Shown: positions 44,202 through 54,360, numbered from the stretch's first letter. The stretch: 64,000 nt of DNA from Candidatus Heimdallarchaeum endolithica (GCA_021513715.1 CP084167.1:3021060-3085059), one strand, 5' to 3'. Made by a program: numbers and translations. The notes: a model not told the origin generated them from the letters alone.

Positions 44202-44675
44202 ATGGAAACAGTAAAAGAAAAAAAATTAATCGTAACAAAAATCAAAGAAGGAACTGTTATTGATAGAATTCCTCCAGGAAAAGCTATGAAAGTTTTACAT
44301 GTTCTTGGTATTAATGAGAATTACCCCTATACTGTGGCTTTAGCTATGAGGGTTAAATCAAAAAAAATGCAATTAAAGGACATTGTAAAAATTAAAGGAA
44401 AAATGTTAACTCCTGAAGAAAGTCAAAAATTATCTCTTATAGCTCCAAACGCTGTTGTAAATATCATTAATGATTATAAAGTAGAGAAAAAGATAGTTCT
44501 GGAAATCCCTGAACAGGTAAGTGAAATAATAAGGTGCTTAAATCCAAACTGTGTCACTAATAATAGAGAACCTGTTTCTCCCATTTTTTCTGTTGTATCT
44601 AAGGAACCTTTAATTCTCAGATGTAAATATTGTGACAGATTACTTGAAGGGCAAAACCTTTCTGAGCAATTATAG
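44202..44675 (+). CDS. pyrI: aspartate carbamoyltransferase regulatory chain
   Basis: The 157-residue allosteric subunit of the ATCase complex. The N-terminal nucleotide-binding domain starts IVTKIKEGTVIDRIPPGKAM, and the C-terminal zinc domain has four Cys (CLNPNC and CKYC, with VTNNREPVSPIF between). The ATG at 44202 is chosen; the TTG at 44187 overlaps the end of pyrB and has no ribosome-binding site. Separate catalytic and regulatory chains, as in many archaea, mean that CTP feedback inhibition is likely. Confidence 0.95.
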   Translation: METVKEKKLIVTKIKEGTVIDRIPPGKAMKVLHVLGINENYPYTVALAMRVKSKKMQLKDIVKIKGKMLTPEESQKLSLIAPNAVVNIINDYKVEKKIVLEIPEQVSEIIRCLNPNCVTNNREPVSPIFSVVSKEPLILRCKYCDRLLEGQNLSEQL

Positions 44676-44756
44676 TAAAAAATGGTTATTTTACTTAATT
44701 TAGAATTGAAAAAAAGAAAAAATCATTAATTCTTTTTTAATTATCACATAAGAAGA

Positions 44757-47700
44757 TTATTTCTCTTCTGCAGAAATTGATGGATAGTCAGATAATCTAA
44801 ATATTGCTTCTTTCATAGTTTCTATTAAGTCAATTACCTTTTTATCTCCTTGTTCAAGTAAATAATTTGTTGCAACTTTAATCCCATCGATTAAAGGTTC
44901 AGTCATCTCATCAAACTTATACCTTGCTACAAAACGAATAATATCACTTATTACTACTAATCTGTCTAAATGCCTTGTCATCTTCTTAAAGTATTCAGGT
45001 TCAATGTAACATTTAACAATCCAGTTTTTTCCTCCAGATATAACAGAAATATTGTCAAATCTGTAAAGAGCTGTTACTTCACTTTTAGTTGTAAAAATCT
45101 CCTTAGGAATAGTCCCAAGATCGATATAGAAACCTTTTCTATCTGTTGATAGTTCTAAATCACGGTTAATGAACGAATCATGAATTAGACGAATATAATT
45201 GTTAATCAGCTTAATTAAAGTATTGCCGAGAGAGCGCATGTTAATGTATAGGTTTGTTTCGAACTCTTTTCTAGTTTTACTTTTTGTCCAAGCTCTTTTA
45301 ACAGTAAGCATTGCACTTTTTGCATCTTGAATCATTTGATTATATGAATCATCAATAACATAGTCGGGGATTCTACGATAAAGTAAAATAGAAAGAGCAA
45401 TCTCTAGGAAATTTTTTGGCAATTCTTCTAATTCTCGTTCTCTTACTTCTTTAATTGTTGCATCAATTTTTGTCTTGCATTCTTCTACACTAGGAGTAAA
45501 TTGATTAGGTTGAAGTTTTTTGTAGTGAAAAGCGTCATCAATCCACTTTTCATAATTTTTCCTGATATAGTCTAAATGCGTGTCAATGGTACCTATTTTG
45601 AACTTTACCCAGTGTTGAATGTCAGAAAATATTTTTTTGTTTACAGGTTCCCATGATTTTATTATTTTTCCTCTTATTTTCTTAAGTTCTTTTTCAGCAG
45701 AAGTGTAAAGTTTTTTTGCTATTTCGCAGTAATGAATATCATTGCTCCTTAGTTGAGCAAAAGAGGAAAGCAAAGTCTGTAAAGCTTTTTGAACCTTACT
45801 TGAATTCTTATTCCAAATATCATAACAACTAACATGATAGTTTTTGTTTGCAAAGTTTTCTGGAACATCTTTGAATTCAGGAAAAGATGGAAATGATTCT
45901 TTAATCTCTGGAAGTAAATTAGCATTTCTTAATTTAGATACTCTTTCCTTTTGGAATAGTGTGATGAGATTATCCAATTTAGCTACTATGTCTGATTCAA
46001 ATTTGAATATTTTTTCAGGATAACTACTCATCATTTTTCTAATTATAGAATTCTCATAACTTGCGTAAAGAATTTTATGGTCAATTAAACAAGCTGTTAA
46101 AATCTCAGCATTTGATTCTGCTTGCGATAGGGAAAAAACACTATTGTCATATCTAACCGTTAAACTTGGTTTCAGTAATAATTCATAAACTGAAATTGTT
46201 CTTTTATCAAATTTTAGTTGTATTTTACCAAAAAAACTCTTTTTATGGACTACAGGTACAGACTTAATATACGCTTTTAGAAAACCAGTGTTTATGGCTC
46301 CTCCTATCAAATCTCTCGCTGTAAGACTTAATTGTTTGCCTATTTCAAGTTCTCTTTTACGTATATCTTGAATATAGTTGGAAACGATAGACGAGAAAAT
46401 ATATAATGGAATGATTTTTTTGAAAGAATTTATTATGTATAAATAAATATTACCGAGAATGGAATTAAAGAATTGATCTTCAACGATCTTGACTAATGTT
46501 GAAATGATTGCTCTCTCTAGAGCCTTTGAGAAGATAACTGATTCCTCAATATTTGAAATCTGGAGTCTCTCTCCCACACCAGCATTTTCAATAATTGAAG
46601 TAAGTTCTTTGAGAAGATTTTTACTTATATTTGTAAGTTTTTGAATTTTGCTAATAATAAATTCTTTTTTAAGATTAAGTGTTGATCCACCCTTCTTTGA
46701 TTTTTTAACCGATTTTATATTTTCTTCACTGATAATAGCAAAAGTAAAATCACATATGACGCTCCAAACACTTGGTGGAAGTTCTCTTTCTTTGAATGAA
46801 CTTATTAGTTGGTTAAAGAAAAGCCTTGCTCCTTGAAGAATTAGAGGTTCAGCGTCTTCTGTTAATGCATTACAAATAATATCCCCTTGATTGATTGTAC
46901 TTATTTTTTCTTTAATCATACTTTGAAGTTTTTGATATATTTTAACATCTCTAAAATCAATTAATCCCATTAGTGGCTGCTTTTTAGCAATGTTTAGAAT
47001 AATTTCTTTGCTTAATTCATCAGCAATAAAAGTTTCTGCTGAATGTATCGCAGAAATTGAAAGATTAGGGTAAATAGAGTTAATTTTCTTTTCTACTTTT
47101 TTACCTAGATATTCATTAATTAAGTCTTCAGCGTTGGGAGAATGTTTCTTGAGATAATTTTCAATTCTAGATGATATTTCATCTACTGCATATCTAGGTT
47201 TTTTATATTGTAAAATAGTAAAAGGATTCTCAAGAGAAATAACATTTAAAATGTCTTGAGAGAGCATTTGGATAATAAGTTGACGTTTAAATGAGTTAAT
47301 TGTTCCTTTGTCCCATGATTGTTCCTCTTCTTTTAGCCACGCATCTAAATTTTTCATCTGAAGAAGAGTAGGGAAGATATCTGGTTGTGTAGCTGCTTTT
47401 TCTATATGTGCATTAATTAAATTAATGAAAACAGAACTGTTTTCCTTTATGCTGATTTTTTGTCTTGCAATTGTACAAGCATTAAGAAATGATTTAGAAA
47501 CATAATCTGGAGAAACAGTTCTTCCTGATTCTACATTATCATAAAAATTAGGCGTAAGAGTAATAAATTTACCAAAGGATAAAGCTAATTCTTGTACTAA
47601 ACTTTCATCCTCAATTGAAATTGAATTAGCTGTCTCAGAACGAACAATGTATTGAACAACAATATTTGTTTCTTCGCTAGGCATAGTAAAGCTACCAAAG

Positions 47701-47894
47701 CGAACAAATTCATTCTGACCTGTCATAAATTGTGAATCGCTAACATTAACTTCTGTAGTCATTAAACTTTGTAGTGACAATAAAATACCTTGCATCATAC
47801 TTGAATCTTTAGGTAAATGACCTACTGAAGCAAAACTTATTCCCGCATCACTACCAACAGAAATCCATAAATCGTAGGGATATTCTTTACTCAT
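44757..47894 (-). CDS. very large helical protein with longin-like N-terminus
   Basis: A 1,045-residue soluble protein without signal peptide or membrane helix. Residues about 5-110 (YDLWISVGSDAGISFASVGH and MMQGILLSLQSLMTTEV, then paired strands) resemble a longin or roadblock-like domain. The remaining 900 residues are mostly alpha-helical with few Gly/Pro, ending in a compact part (VISGGKNWIVKCYIEPEYF and YKFDEMTEPLIDGIKVATNY). The family is not recognised. A longin start with a long helical body recalls eukaryotic trafficking regulators, but that likeness is one of layout only. The ATG at 47894 follows GTGAG; the GTG at 47903 is part of that site. Confidence 0.6.
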   Translation of the reverse strand: MSKEYPYDLWISVGSDAGISFASVGHLPKDSSMMQGILLSLQSLMTTEVNVSDSQFMTGQNEFVRFGSFTMPSEETNIVVQYIVRSETANSISIEDESLVQELALSFGKFITLTPNFYDNVESGRTVSPDYVSKSFLNACTIARQKISIKENSSVFINLINAHIEKAATQPDIFPTLLQMKNLDAWLKEEEQSWDKGTINSFKRQLIIQMLSQDILNVISLENPFTILQYKKPRYAVDEISSRIENYLKKHSPNAEDLINEYLGKKVEKKINSIYPNLSISAIHSAETFIADELSKEIILNIAKKQPLMGLIDFRDVKIYQKLQSMIKEKISTINQGDIICNALTEDAEPLILQGARLFFNQLISSFKERELPPSVWSVICDFTFAIISEENIKSVKKSKKGGSTLNLKKEFIISKIQKLTNISKNLLKELTSIIENAGVGERLQISNIEESVIFSKALERAIISTLVKIVEDQFFNSILGNIYLYIINSFKKIIPLYIFSSIVSNYIQDIRKRELEIGKQLSLTARDLIGGAINTGFLKAYIKSVPVVHKKSFFGKIQLKFDKRTISVYELLLKPSLTVRYDNSVFSLSQAESNAEILTACLIDHKILYASYENSIIRKMMSSYPEKIFKFESDIVAKLDNLITLFQKERVSKLRNANLLPEIKESFPSFPEFKDVPENFANKNYHVSCYDIWNKNSSKVQKALQTLLSSFAQLRSNDIHYCEIAKKLYTSAEKELKKIRGKIIKSWEPVNKKIFSDIQHWVKFKIGTIDTHLDYIRKNYEKWIDDAFHYKKLQPNQFTPSVEECKTKIDATIKEVRERELEELPKNFLEIALSILLYRRIPDYVIDDSYNQMIQDAKSAMLTVKRAWTKSKTRKEFETNLYINMRSLGNTLIKLINNYIRLIHDSFINRDLELSTDRKGFYIDLGTIPKEIFTTKSEVTALYRFDNISVISGGKNWIVKCYIEPEYFKKMTRHLDRLVVISDIIRFVARYKFDEMTEPLIDGIKVATNYLLEQGDKKVIDLIETMKEAIFRLSDYPSISAEEK

Positions 47895-48156
47895 ATTTCT
47901 CACATAACCTTACTGTTCCCCAGACACTAGTTCTAATATATAAAGCGTGTCTTATATTCTTTTCGAGTAAAATTACTCCAATAACTAGATTGTTTACATC
48001 ATTTTTAAATGATTTTTTAGGTTCTGAGAATAGAAAAAGTGAGAAAATGAAGAAAAGAAAGTTAAACTGTTTTAAAAAAGAATAAAGAAAAAATTGAAAA
48101 CTTTTTTTTCTGAATTTTAGTCTATAGTCAATAGTGTCTGAAACCTCTCTTTTTTC

Positions 48157-48990
48157 TTAGGAGGATTTAAGGGTTCTATACCAATGCTTTTTGCCTTTTT
48201 CTTTCTTTTCTGAATCCATTTCATATAATATTTTAGCAGCTAAGTTAGCAGCTTGAATTGCTTCTTTTTCACCCTTTGTAGCGAATTCATTTGTAACTCT
48301 ATTGGCATAAACTGCACAAATAGCTCCAGTTCGCAATCTGTAAATTTGTCCTAAAGTAAAAATATGCGACGCCTCCATCTCAAAGTTAAGAACACCCATT
48401 TTCTGTAAGTCAGGGACTATTAAATCCGTTTTACTTAATTTATAATTGTTAACTCCTGGACGACCTTGGCCTAGATAAAAACTAGATGATGAAGCAGTTA
48501 TTCCAAGATGATATCTGAATCCTAATGTTTCACAAGCTTCAATAAGTGCAAGAACTAGTTCATAATGAGCCATCGCAGGATATTCAGGAATAGCATAAAA
48601 TCTGCTTGAACCTTCCATTTTTACTGCTCCAGTGCTGATTATGAGATCTCCCAATTCTATTCCTGGCTGTATTGCTCCTGATGAACCAACACGAATAAAA
48701 GTATCACATCCAATATTTACTAATTCTGTCATAGCTATCTCACATGCAGGAGTACCAATGCCTGTAGATGTAACACTTATAGGAACACCATGTACTTTTC
48801 CTGTATAAGAGTAATATTGCCTGTGAGCTGCAACTTGGCGCATTTCATCCCATGAAGAAGCAATTCTTCTTGCTCTTTCTGGATCTCCTGGAAGTAAAAC
48901 AAGTCCTTTTAAATCTCCCGGTTTGCATTCTATATGATACTGCATTCCTTGCTCAAAAATGGGTTTATCAGCTGATACTTTTTTCGACAT
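48157..48990 (-). CDS. udp: uridine phosphorylase
   Basis: A 277-residue nucleoside phosphorylase I-family enzyme that splits uridine with phosphate to uracil and ribose-1-phosphate. LLPGDPERARRIA (phosphate binding), TSTGIGTPACEIAMTEL, FIRVGSSGAIQPGIELGDL, the MEGSSRFY insert and NFEMEASHIFTLGQI (ribose-binding Met-Glu) identify it; the last is typical for uridine rather than purine enzymes. The ATG at 48990 has GGAAGTG nine bases upstream. It is downstream of the HMG-CoA reductase gene, four bases apart, and is probably co-transcribed. Confidence 0.9.
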   Translation of the reverse strand: MSKKVSADKPIFEQGMQYHIECKPGDLKGLVLLPGDPERARRIASSWDEMRQVAAHRQYYSYTGKVHGVPISVTSTGIGTPACEIAMTELVNIGCDTFIRVGSSGAIQPGIELGDLIISTGAVKMEGSSRFYAIPEYPAMAHYELVLALIEACETLGFRYHLGITASSSSFYLGQGRPGVNNYKLSKTDLIVPDLQKMGVLNFEMEASHIFTLGQIYRLRTGAICAVYANRVTNEFATKGEKEAIQAANLAAKILYEMDSEKKEKGKKHWYRTLKSS

Positions 48991-48994
48991 TCTT

Positions 48995-50257
48995 TCACTT
49001 CCTAATTTTTTTTAAAATTTCTAATGCTTTATCATATGTTATTTCTTTTAATTCTATAAGTTTACTGGCTACTTTTTCCATTTCTTCTCCTTTGGCACCT
49101 ATAGATACTGCAAGATTGCGAGCATGAAGTGACATATGACCTGCTTGTATTCCCTCACTTGCTAGTGCTCGAATAGCTGCTAAGTTTTGTGCTAATCCTA
49201 CAGACCCTGCTACTATAGCCAATTCTTCTGCTGTAGAAACATTAAGAATTTTTAATAAAGTCTTATAAGTTGGATGGACATGAATAGCTCCTCCCACAAT
49301 TCCAACAGAGAGAGGTAATTCCAGATAACCCACTAAATCTCCATTCTCATCCTTTTCAAATTTAGATAATGAAGAATAGTTTCCATCTTTTGAAGCATAT
49401 GCATGAGCTCCAGCTTCAATTGCACGAGTGTCGTTGCCAGTCGCAAGCATAACAGCTGTTATTCCATTCATAATACCTTTATTATGTGTAACAGCTCTAA
49501 AAACATCATGTTTAGCAAAGTCATAAGCAAATAGAATATTTTCAACTACTTCATCTCCTCCTAGAAGCTCTTTATCAAATGTAGCTTTGACTTTAACAAT
49601 ACGTTTGATGGCATAATTAGATAAAATCCGAAGCAAAACTTTACAATCAACAATACTTTCAATGAAAGGTTGTAATTTTTCTAACATAGTATTAACTGCA
49701 TTAGCACCCATTGCATCTTTTGTATCAACAATTAAGTGCAGAATGAAATACTCTCTTAGATCTCCTTTAACTCTCCTTATTTCTATGTCTTTAGCTCCTC
49801 CACCTAATTTTACTAAAAATTCATTTGTGGAGTTTGCAATTTCTATAATTTTTTTCTTGTTTGAAGAAATGATCTGTTTTACAGCTTCGAAAGGTTCTGA
49901 AGTTAAAAGTTGTATTTGTCCAATTACTATTGAACCTGAATATTCAGCAGTAAATCCTCCTTTCTTTCTAGCTATTTTTGCAGCATGACTAGCTGCAGCA
50001 ACAACAGAAGACTCTTCGATAACCATGGGAATAAGATAATCCTTGCCGTTAATCTTGAAATTTGTGGCTATGCCAATGGGAAAAGGTATTTTTCCTATTG
50101 TATTCTCTATCATAACTTCAAAGACAGAATCATTGATTTCTTGATCTTGTAAATACTTGAGGTCTTGTTCATTGAAATTAAACATTGAAGCAATAATATT
50201 TCTCCTTTCTTCCTGTGAGAAAGAATAAAATTTTGGTATTCTTGAATTAAGGCTCAT
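48995..50257 (-). CDS. mvaA: hydroxymethylglutaryl-CoA reductase, class II type
   Basis: This 420-residue enzyme converts HMG-CoA to mevalonate, the gateway to isoprenoid lipids (class II enzymes can also run in reverse). Catalytic landmarks are ENTIGKIPFPIGIATNF and the Glu in IEESSVVAA, the VDTKDAMGANAVNTM nucleotide loop, THNKGIMNGI (Lys), GNDTRAIEAGAHAYA (Asp) and GHMSLHARN (His). The ENTIGKI and THNKG forms and the length fit class II, not the longer class I enzymes. The ATG at 50257 is chosen over the TTG one codon upstream. Confidence 0.92.
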   Translation of the reverse strand: MSLNSRIPKFYSFSQEERRNIIASMFNFNEQDLKYLQDQEINDSVFEVMIENTIGKIPFPIGIATNFKINGKDYLIPMVIEESSVVAAASHAAKIARKKGGFTAEYSGSIVIGQIQLLTSEPFEAVKQIISSNKKKIIEIANSTNEFLVKLGGGAKDIEIRRVKGDLREYFILHLIVDTKDAMGANAVNTMLEKLQPFIESIVDCKVLLRILSNYAIKRIVKVKATFDKELLGGDEVVENILFAYDFAKHDVFRAVTHNKGIMNGITAVMLATGNDTRAIEAGAHAYASKDGNYSSLSKFEKDENGDLVGYLELPLSVGIVGGAIHVHPTYKTLLKILNVSTAEELAIVAGSVGLAQNLAAIRALASEGIQAGHMSLHARNLAVSIGAKGEEMEKVASKLIELKEITYDKALEILKKIRK

Positions 50258-50341
50258 CAAGGATAGAAACTAAGCAGAAATTTAAAAACTTTTCAAAATA
50301 AGTTTAGATAAGACAAATGTCTAAAGAATAATAAAAGAGGT

Positions 50342-50560
50342 TTATAATTCTTCCAAAACTTGGATAGTTTTATCTTGGAATTTTCGCATGATACGAGTAA
50401 CATAGCCTGCAATTCTATTTCTCATGTGTTTTGTCATAGGACTGCAAACTTGTTCAACGACATGCTTATTATTTTGAAAATCTAAATTTAATTGATCATG
50501 AAAGTCTCTAACTATTTGTTTAGCGAGTTTTTTGATTTGACTTGTTCTTACATTACCCAT
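50342..50560 (-). CDS. rps17e: 30S ribosomal protein S17e
   Basis: A 72-residue archaeal/eukaryotic ribosomal protein. MGNVRTSQIKKLAKQIVRDF, LDFQNNKHVVEQV and MRNRIAGYVTRIMRK match the family (the NKIAGYVTRLMK stretch). The start at 50560 follows AGGTG by seven bases; the GTG at 50569 belongs to that site. The length is at the usual size for the archaeal protein. Confidence 0.93.
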   Translation of the reverse strand: MGNVRTSQIKKLAKQIVRDFHDQLNLDFQNNKHVVEQVCSPMTKHMRNRIAGYVTRIMRKFQDKTIQVLEEL

Positions 50561-50707
50561 ATAATTCACCTAGGATTGGAATCTCTCGTTAGTTTTTCTT
50601 GAATTCAATGAAATAGGTAGGAATTTAAAACTTTTGTTCATTTAGAATTATTTGTTAAATTTAAAGAATAAAAAATGAAATTTCCGACAGAAAAAGTAAA
50701 AATAAAT

Positions 50708-51427
50708 TTAGAAATAAAATTGTTCATCTACATGTACAATTATCCCACTTTTTGTAATAGTGAACGGTCTTTCCATCATCTCATGTTTTTGTCCACGCAT
50801 TTTTCGAATATTAAGGCTTCTTACACCTAGAGTATTGACAAATTTGTAATTGAGGACAATTACTCCTTGACTCATAAACTCTTCCACTCCAAAACGGGAA
50901 ACTTCAGTTCCTGCCATTTCACTTGTTAATATTGTTGTGCAATCTAAAGAGCTCATTACTGCAGAAAGCTTAAGGATCTCTCTTCTGATTTGTTGTTCAC
51001 TAGCCATCGAAAGAGCTAAGGCAGTAATACTGTCAATAACAACTCTTTCGGCTCCAATTGCATCTATAGTTGTAATTAACTGGTTAATGAGTTCGTCTAC
51101 ATCTACAGGAGTTTGAAATTTCTCATTAGAACTAACTCCAGCTCTAGGACTAAAACCATCGATTATCACTAATAAATCTTGTTCTTCAAGTTCTCGAAGA
51201 TTCCAACCGAAATTAAGGCATTGTTGTCTCACATGTTCTGGGTGTTCATCAAATGAGACGAAAATACCTGTTTCTCCAGCAGAGACAATACCATGATAAA
51301 GAAATTGGTGGCCAAAAGTAGACTTTCCTCCACCAGCAGGCCCAGCTAATAATATTGTTCTTCCTTTAGGAAGACCACCACCCAAAATTTTGTCTAGTCC
51401 TGGAATACCAGTTTCTACTAATTCCAT
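50708..51427 (-). CDS. KaiC-like RecA-superfamily ATPase
   Basis: A 239-residue single-domain KaiC/GvpD-like ATPase. TGIPGLDKILGGGLPKGRTI leads to Walker A GPAGGGKST; Walker B is ERVVIDSITALAL; the SEMAGTEVSRFG loop is typical of this archaeal group. It may be a signalling or DNA-associated ATPase, but its target is unknown. The ATG at 51427 (MELVETGIPG) is chosen because the frame upstream (51475) encodes nonconserved residues. It lies next to the PIN-domain fusion, transcribed in the same direction but 87 bp apart. Confidence 0.88.
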   Translation of the reverse strand: MELVETGIPGLDKILGGGLPKGRTILLAGPAGGGKSTFGHQFLYHGIVSAGETGIFVSFDEHPEHVRQQCLNFGWNLRELEEQDLLVIIDGFSPRAGVSSNEKFQTPVDVDELINQLITTIDAIGAERVVIDSITALALSMASEQQIRREILKLSAVMSSLDCTTILTSEMAGTEVSRFGVEEFMSQGVIVLNYKFVNTLGVRSLNIRKMRGQKHEMMERPFTITKSGIIVHVDEQFYF

Positions 51428-51514
51428 TATTATCACAAAAAGATAATAACTAGGAAATAATAAGTTTTTGCACATTGCAAAGTCTTTTCAGAATCAAGCT
51501 GAAGATTTGTAAAC

Positions 51515-53356
51515 TCAATCAATATCGTCTTCTACTTCATCAATGTTAATTGTTTCCTCTCTTTTAGGTAAGTGCCATCCTCCTCCTGGTGTTTTAATAA
51601 CTACTGTTGGATCACTAGTTTGATCGATGAATATTAGTAGTTCAACATTGAATTTTTTCTTTACATAAGAAGAAGCTTCTATAATAGTATATTTTCCATC
51701 AACTAAGTAGATAATTGAACCTAGCACTGCTTTTTCAATACAAGAGCTCTTTTCATCTACAATCCCCACTCTTGCTGTTAGATCCCAGTTCATTGTTCTA
51801 ATTAAGGGAACAAATCCAATATTCTTGATTTTTATTGTTTCAGAAGAGAGAATGTAATAGGGAGAGCTCATCTCTTTTGGATATTCTTCAAGTAATTTTG
51901 GTGAAGAACTAACAAACCTCTTTAGTGCAGATTTAGAACTCTTTAACTTAAGAACAGGTTTATATGAATCTTTGATTTTTGGAGATTTTCTAATAAGCTT
52001 ATCATAATATTCTTCAATAGTTGTTTTCAATTCTGGGATACCAGAAAAAAATAACCAGGTAAGAAATTCTAAACTTAAAATACACAAGCCATAGTTTTCA
52101 GAGTTTAGAGCTAAATGGAAAGATTGCTCAAACATTAAACGTGATTGTAATGTTTTTCCTTGTTGCATAAATTTAAATCCAATTTGATTAATAAACTCTA
52201 TATCTTCGTAACTTCTTGGAACAGCTTTTTCTTCAAATTTTCCGTTACTTAAAACTACAGAGAGTAAGATAAGTGTATGAACTAAATTGGCTAAATCTGG
52301 TCTATTACGTCTAATGCACAAATCTTCAAAGGCAGGAGTAAAATATGAAGGCAATCGATGAATCTGTTCAGTTAATAAAAGTAAAACTATCCTGAGGAAA
52401 TGAATTTCCATATCTAAATCAGTGACAACTGCATTACTCTGGAAGAAAATCATTAAAAGTTCATCCATAAAGACTCTTCCAAGTTCAAGTTCTCTATTTT
52501 CAATAAGGCATATGCATGCAAGGTAAAGAAGACGGCTTAAAAGAACTAATGAAGAATTATAAATAGGATGGTCTTCAATATCTGATGAAGCTAATCGCCA
52601 ATCTACTATAGCATCTATTATTTCTCTAACTCTAGAAATCAGTTCTGGTTGTAATTCTTCGTATTTTTCTTCTCTGAAATCTGTTTCAAGAATGCTAAGA
52701 TCCTCCCATACTTCAGCGATTAGTTCCTTTAATTGTAAAGCTTGTATAGAAAACTCTTCTTCACTTATGTCTCCTTCTTTGATTTCGCTCATCTTTTCTT
52801 CATATTCAGCTTTAATTACAGAAATTGCTGAATCAAAAATTTTTGAGATGCGCTTAACAGGATCATAGCGATTCGTACTACTGACTGAATAACGTATTTC
52901 TGCACTGAAAAGTTTTCTTTCCAACTCTTGAAGAAATCTAAGAGAGGAAGAATCATCACACTTTTTTATAAGATAACGAATAAAAGCACTATCAATATAA
53001 GATTGAATATTAACTAATTCTGCAGTTTCGACGAGTTTAATGTCGCTACTAACAATTTTTGCTTTAAGTTTGTACGCTACATAAATTACACTTAAATCCG
53101 GTTTTTGAGGAACACTAGTGGTAAGTGAATAAAGTCTTGTTAGAAATTGGTTAAAATCTTCTGTATCCACCTTCTCAACTGAAATGTGAGGTTCAAGTTC
53201 ACGAAAAAGAAAATGTCTCATCTCACCTTTTATATAAGAAGTGATGACAATCTTTATTTTGAGTTTCTTTACTATTTGAGCAAACTTAGAGTACTTTTGA
53301 GGTTCAGATTGAAAACCTGAAATAAAGAAGTTAGTGTCAACTACAAATGCTTCCAT
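51515..53356 (-). CDS. PIN-domain protein with long helical C-terminal part
   Basis: A 613-residue protein. The N-terminal 130 residues form a PIN nuclease domain: MEAFVVDTNFFISGF (first Asp), the Glu in KGEMRHFLF, PDLSVIYVAYKLKAKIVSSD (second and third Asp). PIN domains are Mg-dependent RNases, found in toxins and in ribosome-processing enzymes. The remaining 480 residues are helical with TPR-like pairs, then a small beta-rich domain (TIEASSYVKKKFNVELLIFI and an acidic end EVEDDID). There is no antitoxin gene next to it, so a toxin role is unlikely. The fusion partner is not recognised. Confidence 0.72.
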   Translation of the reverse strand: MEAFVVDTNFFISGFQSEPQKYSKFAQIVKKLKIKIVITSYIKGEMRHFLFRELEPHISVEKVDTEDFNQFLTRLYSLTTSVPQKPDLSVIYVAYKLKAKIVSSDIKLVETAELVNIQSYIDSAFIRYLIKKCDDSSSLRFLQELERKLFSAEIRYSVSSTNRYDPVKRISKIFDSAISVIKAEYEEKMSEIKEGDISEEEFSIQALQLKELIAEVWEDLSILETDFREEKYEELQPELISRVREIIDAIVDWRLASSDIEDHPIYNSSLVLLSRLLYLACICLIENRELELGRVFMDELLMIFFQSNAVVTDLDMEIHFLRIVLLLLTEQIHRLPSYFTPAFEDLCIRRNRPDLANLVHTLILLSVVLSNGKFEEKAVPRSYEDIEFINQIGFKFMQQGKTLQSRLMFEQSFHLALNSENYGLCILSLEFLTWLFFSGIPELKTTIEEYYDKLIRKSPKIKDSYKPVLKLKSSKSALKRFVSSSPKLLEEYPKEMSSPYYILSSETIKIKNIGFVPLIRTMNWDLTARVGIVDEKSSCIEKAVLGSIIYLVDGKYTIIEASSYVKKKFNVELLIFIDQTSDPTVVIKTPGGGWHLPKREETINIDEVEDDID

Positions 53357-53451
53357 TAATATTATTATAATTCATTACCACATAAAACATTTTTGCAAAT
53401 ATTAGGAAAAAAAGACTAAAATAATTATTAAAAAATGGTCAGTTTACAAAT

Positions 53452-54360
53452 TTATACAACATTATAGTAAATCTCTGTTAACCCTTCTTCTAAACGTATC
53501 TTTGGATTAAAATTAAGTTCTTTCTGAGCTTTAGAAATTGAACAATAGCTGTGTTTTATGTCTCCAGTTCTTGGTTCTGTGTAATTTATTGACAAGTCCT
53601 TCTTTCCAATTTTAAGAAGTAAATTTGCAAGTTCTAAAATCGAAGTTTGCTTTCCTGTACCTATATTATAACTTTCTCCGTTGGATTTGTCGTTTTTTAA
53701 GACGAGTTTTATAGCAGAGACAACATCTTGAACATGTATAAAATCTCTTGTTTGTGTTCCATCGCCTTCAATAATTGGTGAAGAATTAAGATGAATTAGA
53801 TGTATAAATTTACTAATAACTCCAGAATAAGGATCATCTATTTTTTGTAGGTTGCTGTAAAGATTAAATAGGATAAGAGATGTAGTAGGAAGATTATATA
53901 GCGAATTATATAACATCGTGTAACGTTCTCCAACAAGCTTAGATAAACCGTAGGGAGAAAGAGGTTCACGAGGATGTTCTTCAGTAATTGGAAGAAATTT
54001 TGGTACTCCAAAAGTAGCTGCAGAACTTAAATAAACGAACTTTTTGATATCTCGTTTACGAGCAAATTCTAGTAATTTAAGTGTTCCTTCTATATTTGTT
54101 TTGGCATCAAATACAGGTTCTTTTGTTGACTTCTTAACTGAAATTTGAGCAGCTGTATGTATGATAAAATCAATTTCAGGAAGAGAAGAATAGATTGCGT
54201 CATCCAGAATATCTCCTTTAATAAATAAACAGTCATTTGGAGGAGAAATTTTAGCGTTAGATAAATTATCCAGAAGAATTAATTCAAAGTCATTTTTTAG
54301 ATATTTGTAAATATGAGCACCAACTTGACCAAGACCTCCTGTTACAAGAATCTTATTCAT
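53452..54360 (-). CDS. NAD-dependent sugar-nucleotide epimerase/dehydratase
   Basis: A 302-residue extended short-chain dehydrogenase. NAD-binding TGGLGQVGAHIYKYL, the IDFIIHTAAQISVKKS loop, the catalytic YLSSAATFG (Ser) and SPYGLSKLVGERY (Tyr-x-x-x-Lys) are intact, as is the substrate loop GDGTQTRDFIHVQDVVSAI. UDP-glucose 4-epimerase (GalE) or a dTDP-sugar dehydratase are possible; GalE-like is favoured by RDFIHVxD and the length. The ATG at 54360 is chosen over the TTG at 54369. It probably supplies sugars for surface glycans. Confidence 0.87.
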   Translation of the reverse strand: MNKILVTGGLGQVGAHIYKYLKNDFELILLDNLSNAKISPPNDCLFIKGDILDDAIYSSLPEIDFIIHTAAQISVKKSTKEPVFDAKTNIEGTLKLLEFARKRDIKKFVYLSSAATFGVPKFLPITEEHPREPLSPYGLSKLVGERYTMLYNSLYNLPTTSLILFNLYSNLQKIDDPYSGVISKFIHLIHLNSSPIIEGDGTQTRDFIHVQDVVSAIKLVLKNDKSNGESYNIGTGKQTSILELANLLLKIGKKDLSINYTEPRTGDIKHSYCSISKAQKELNFNPKIRLEEGLTEIYYNVV

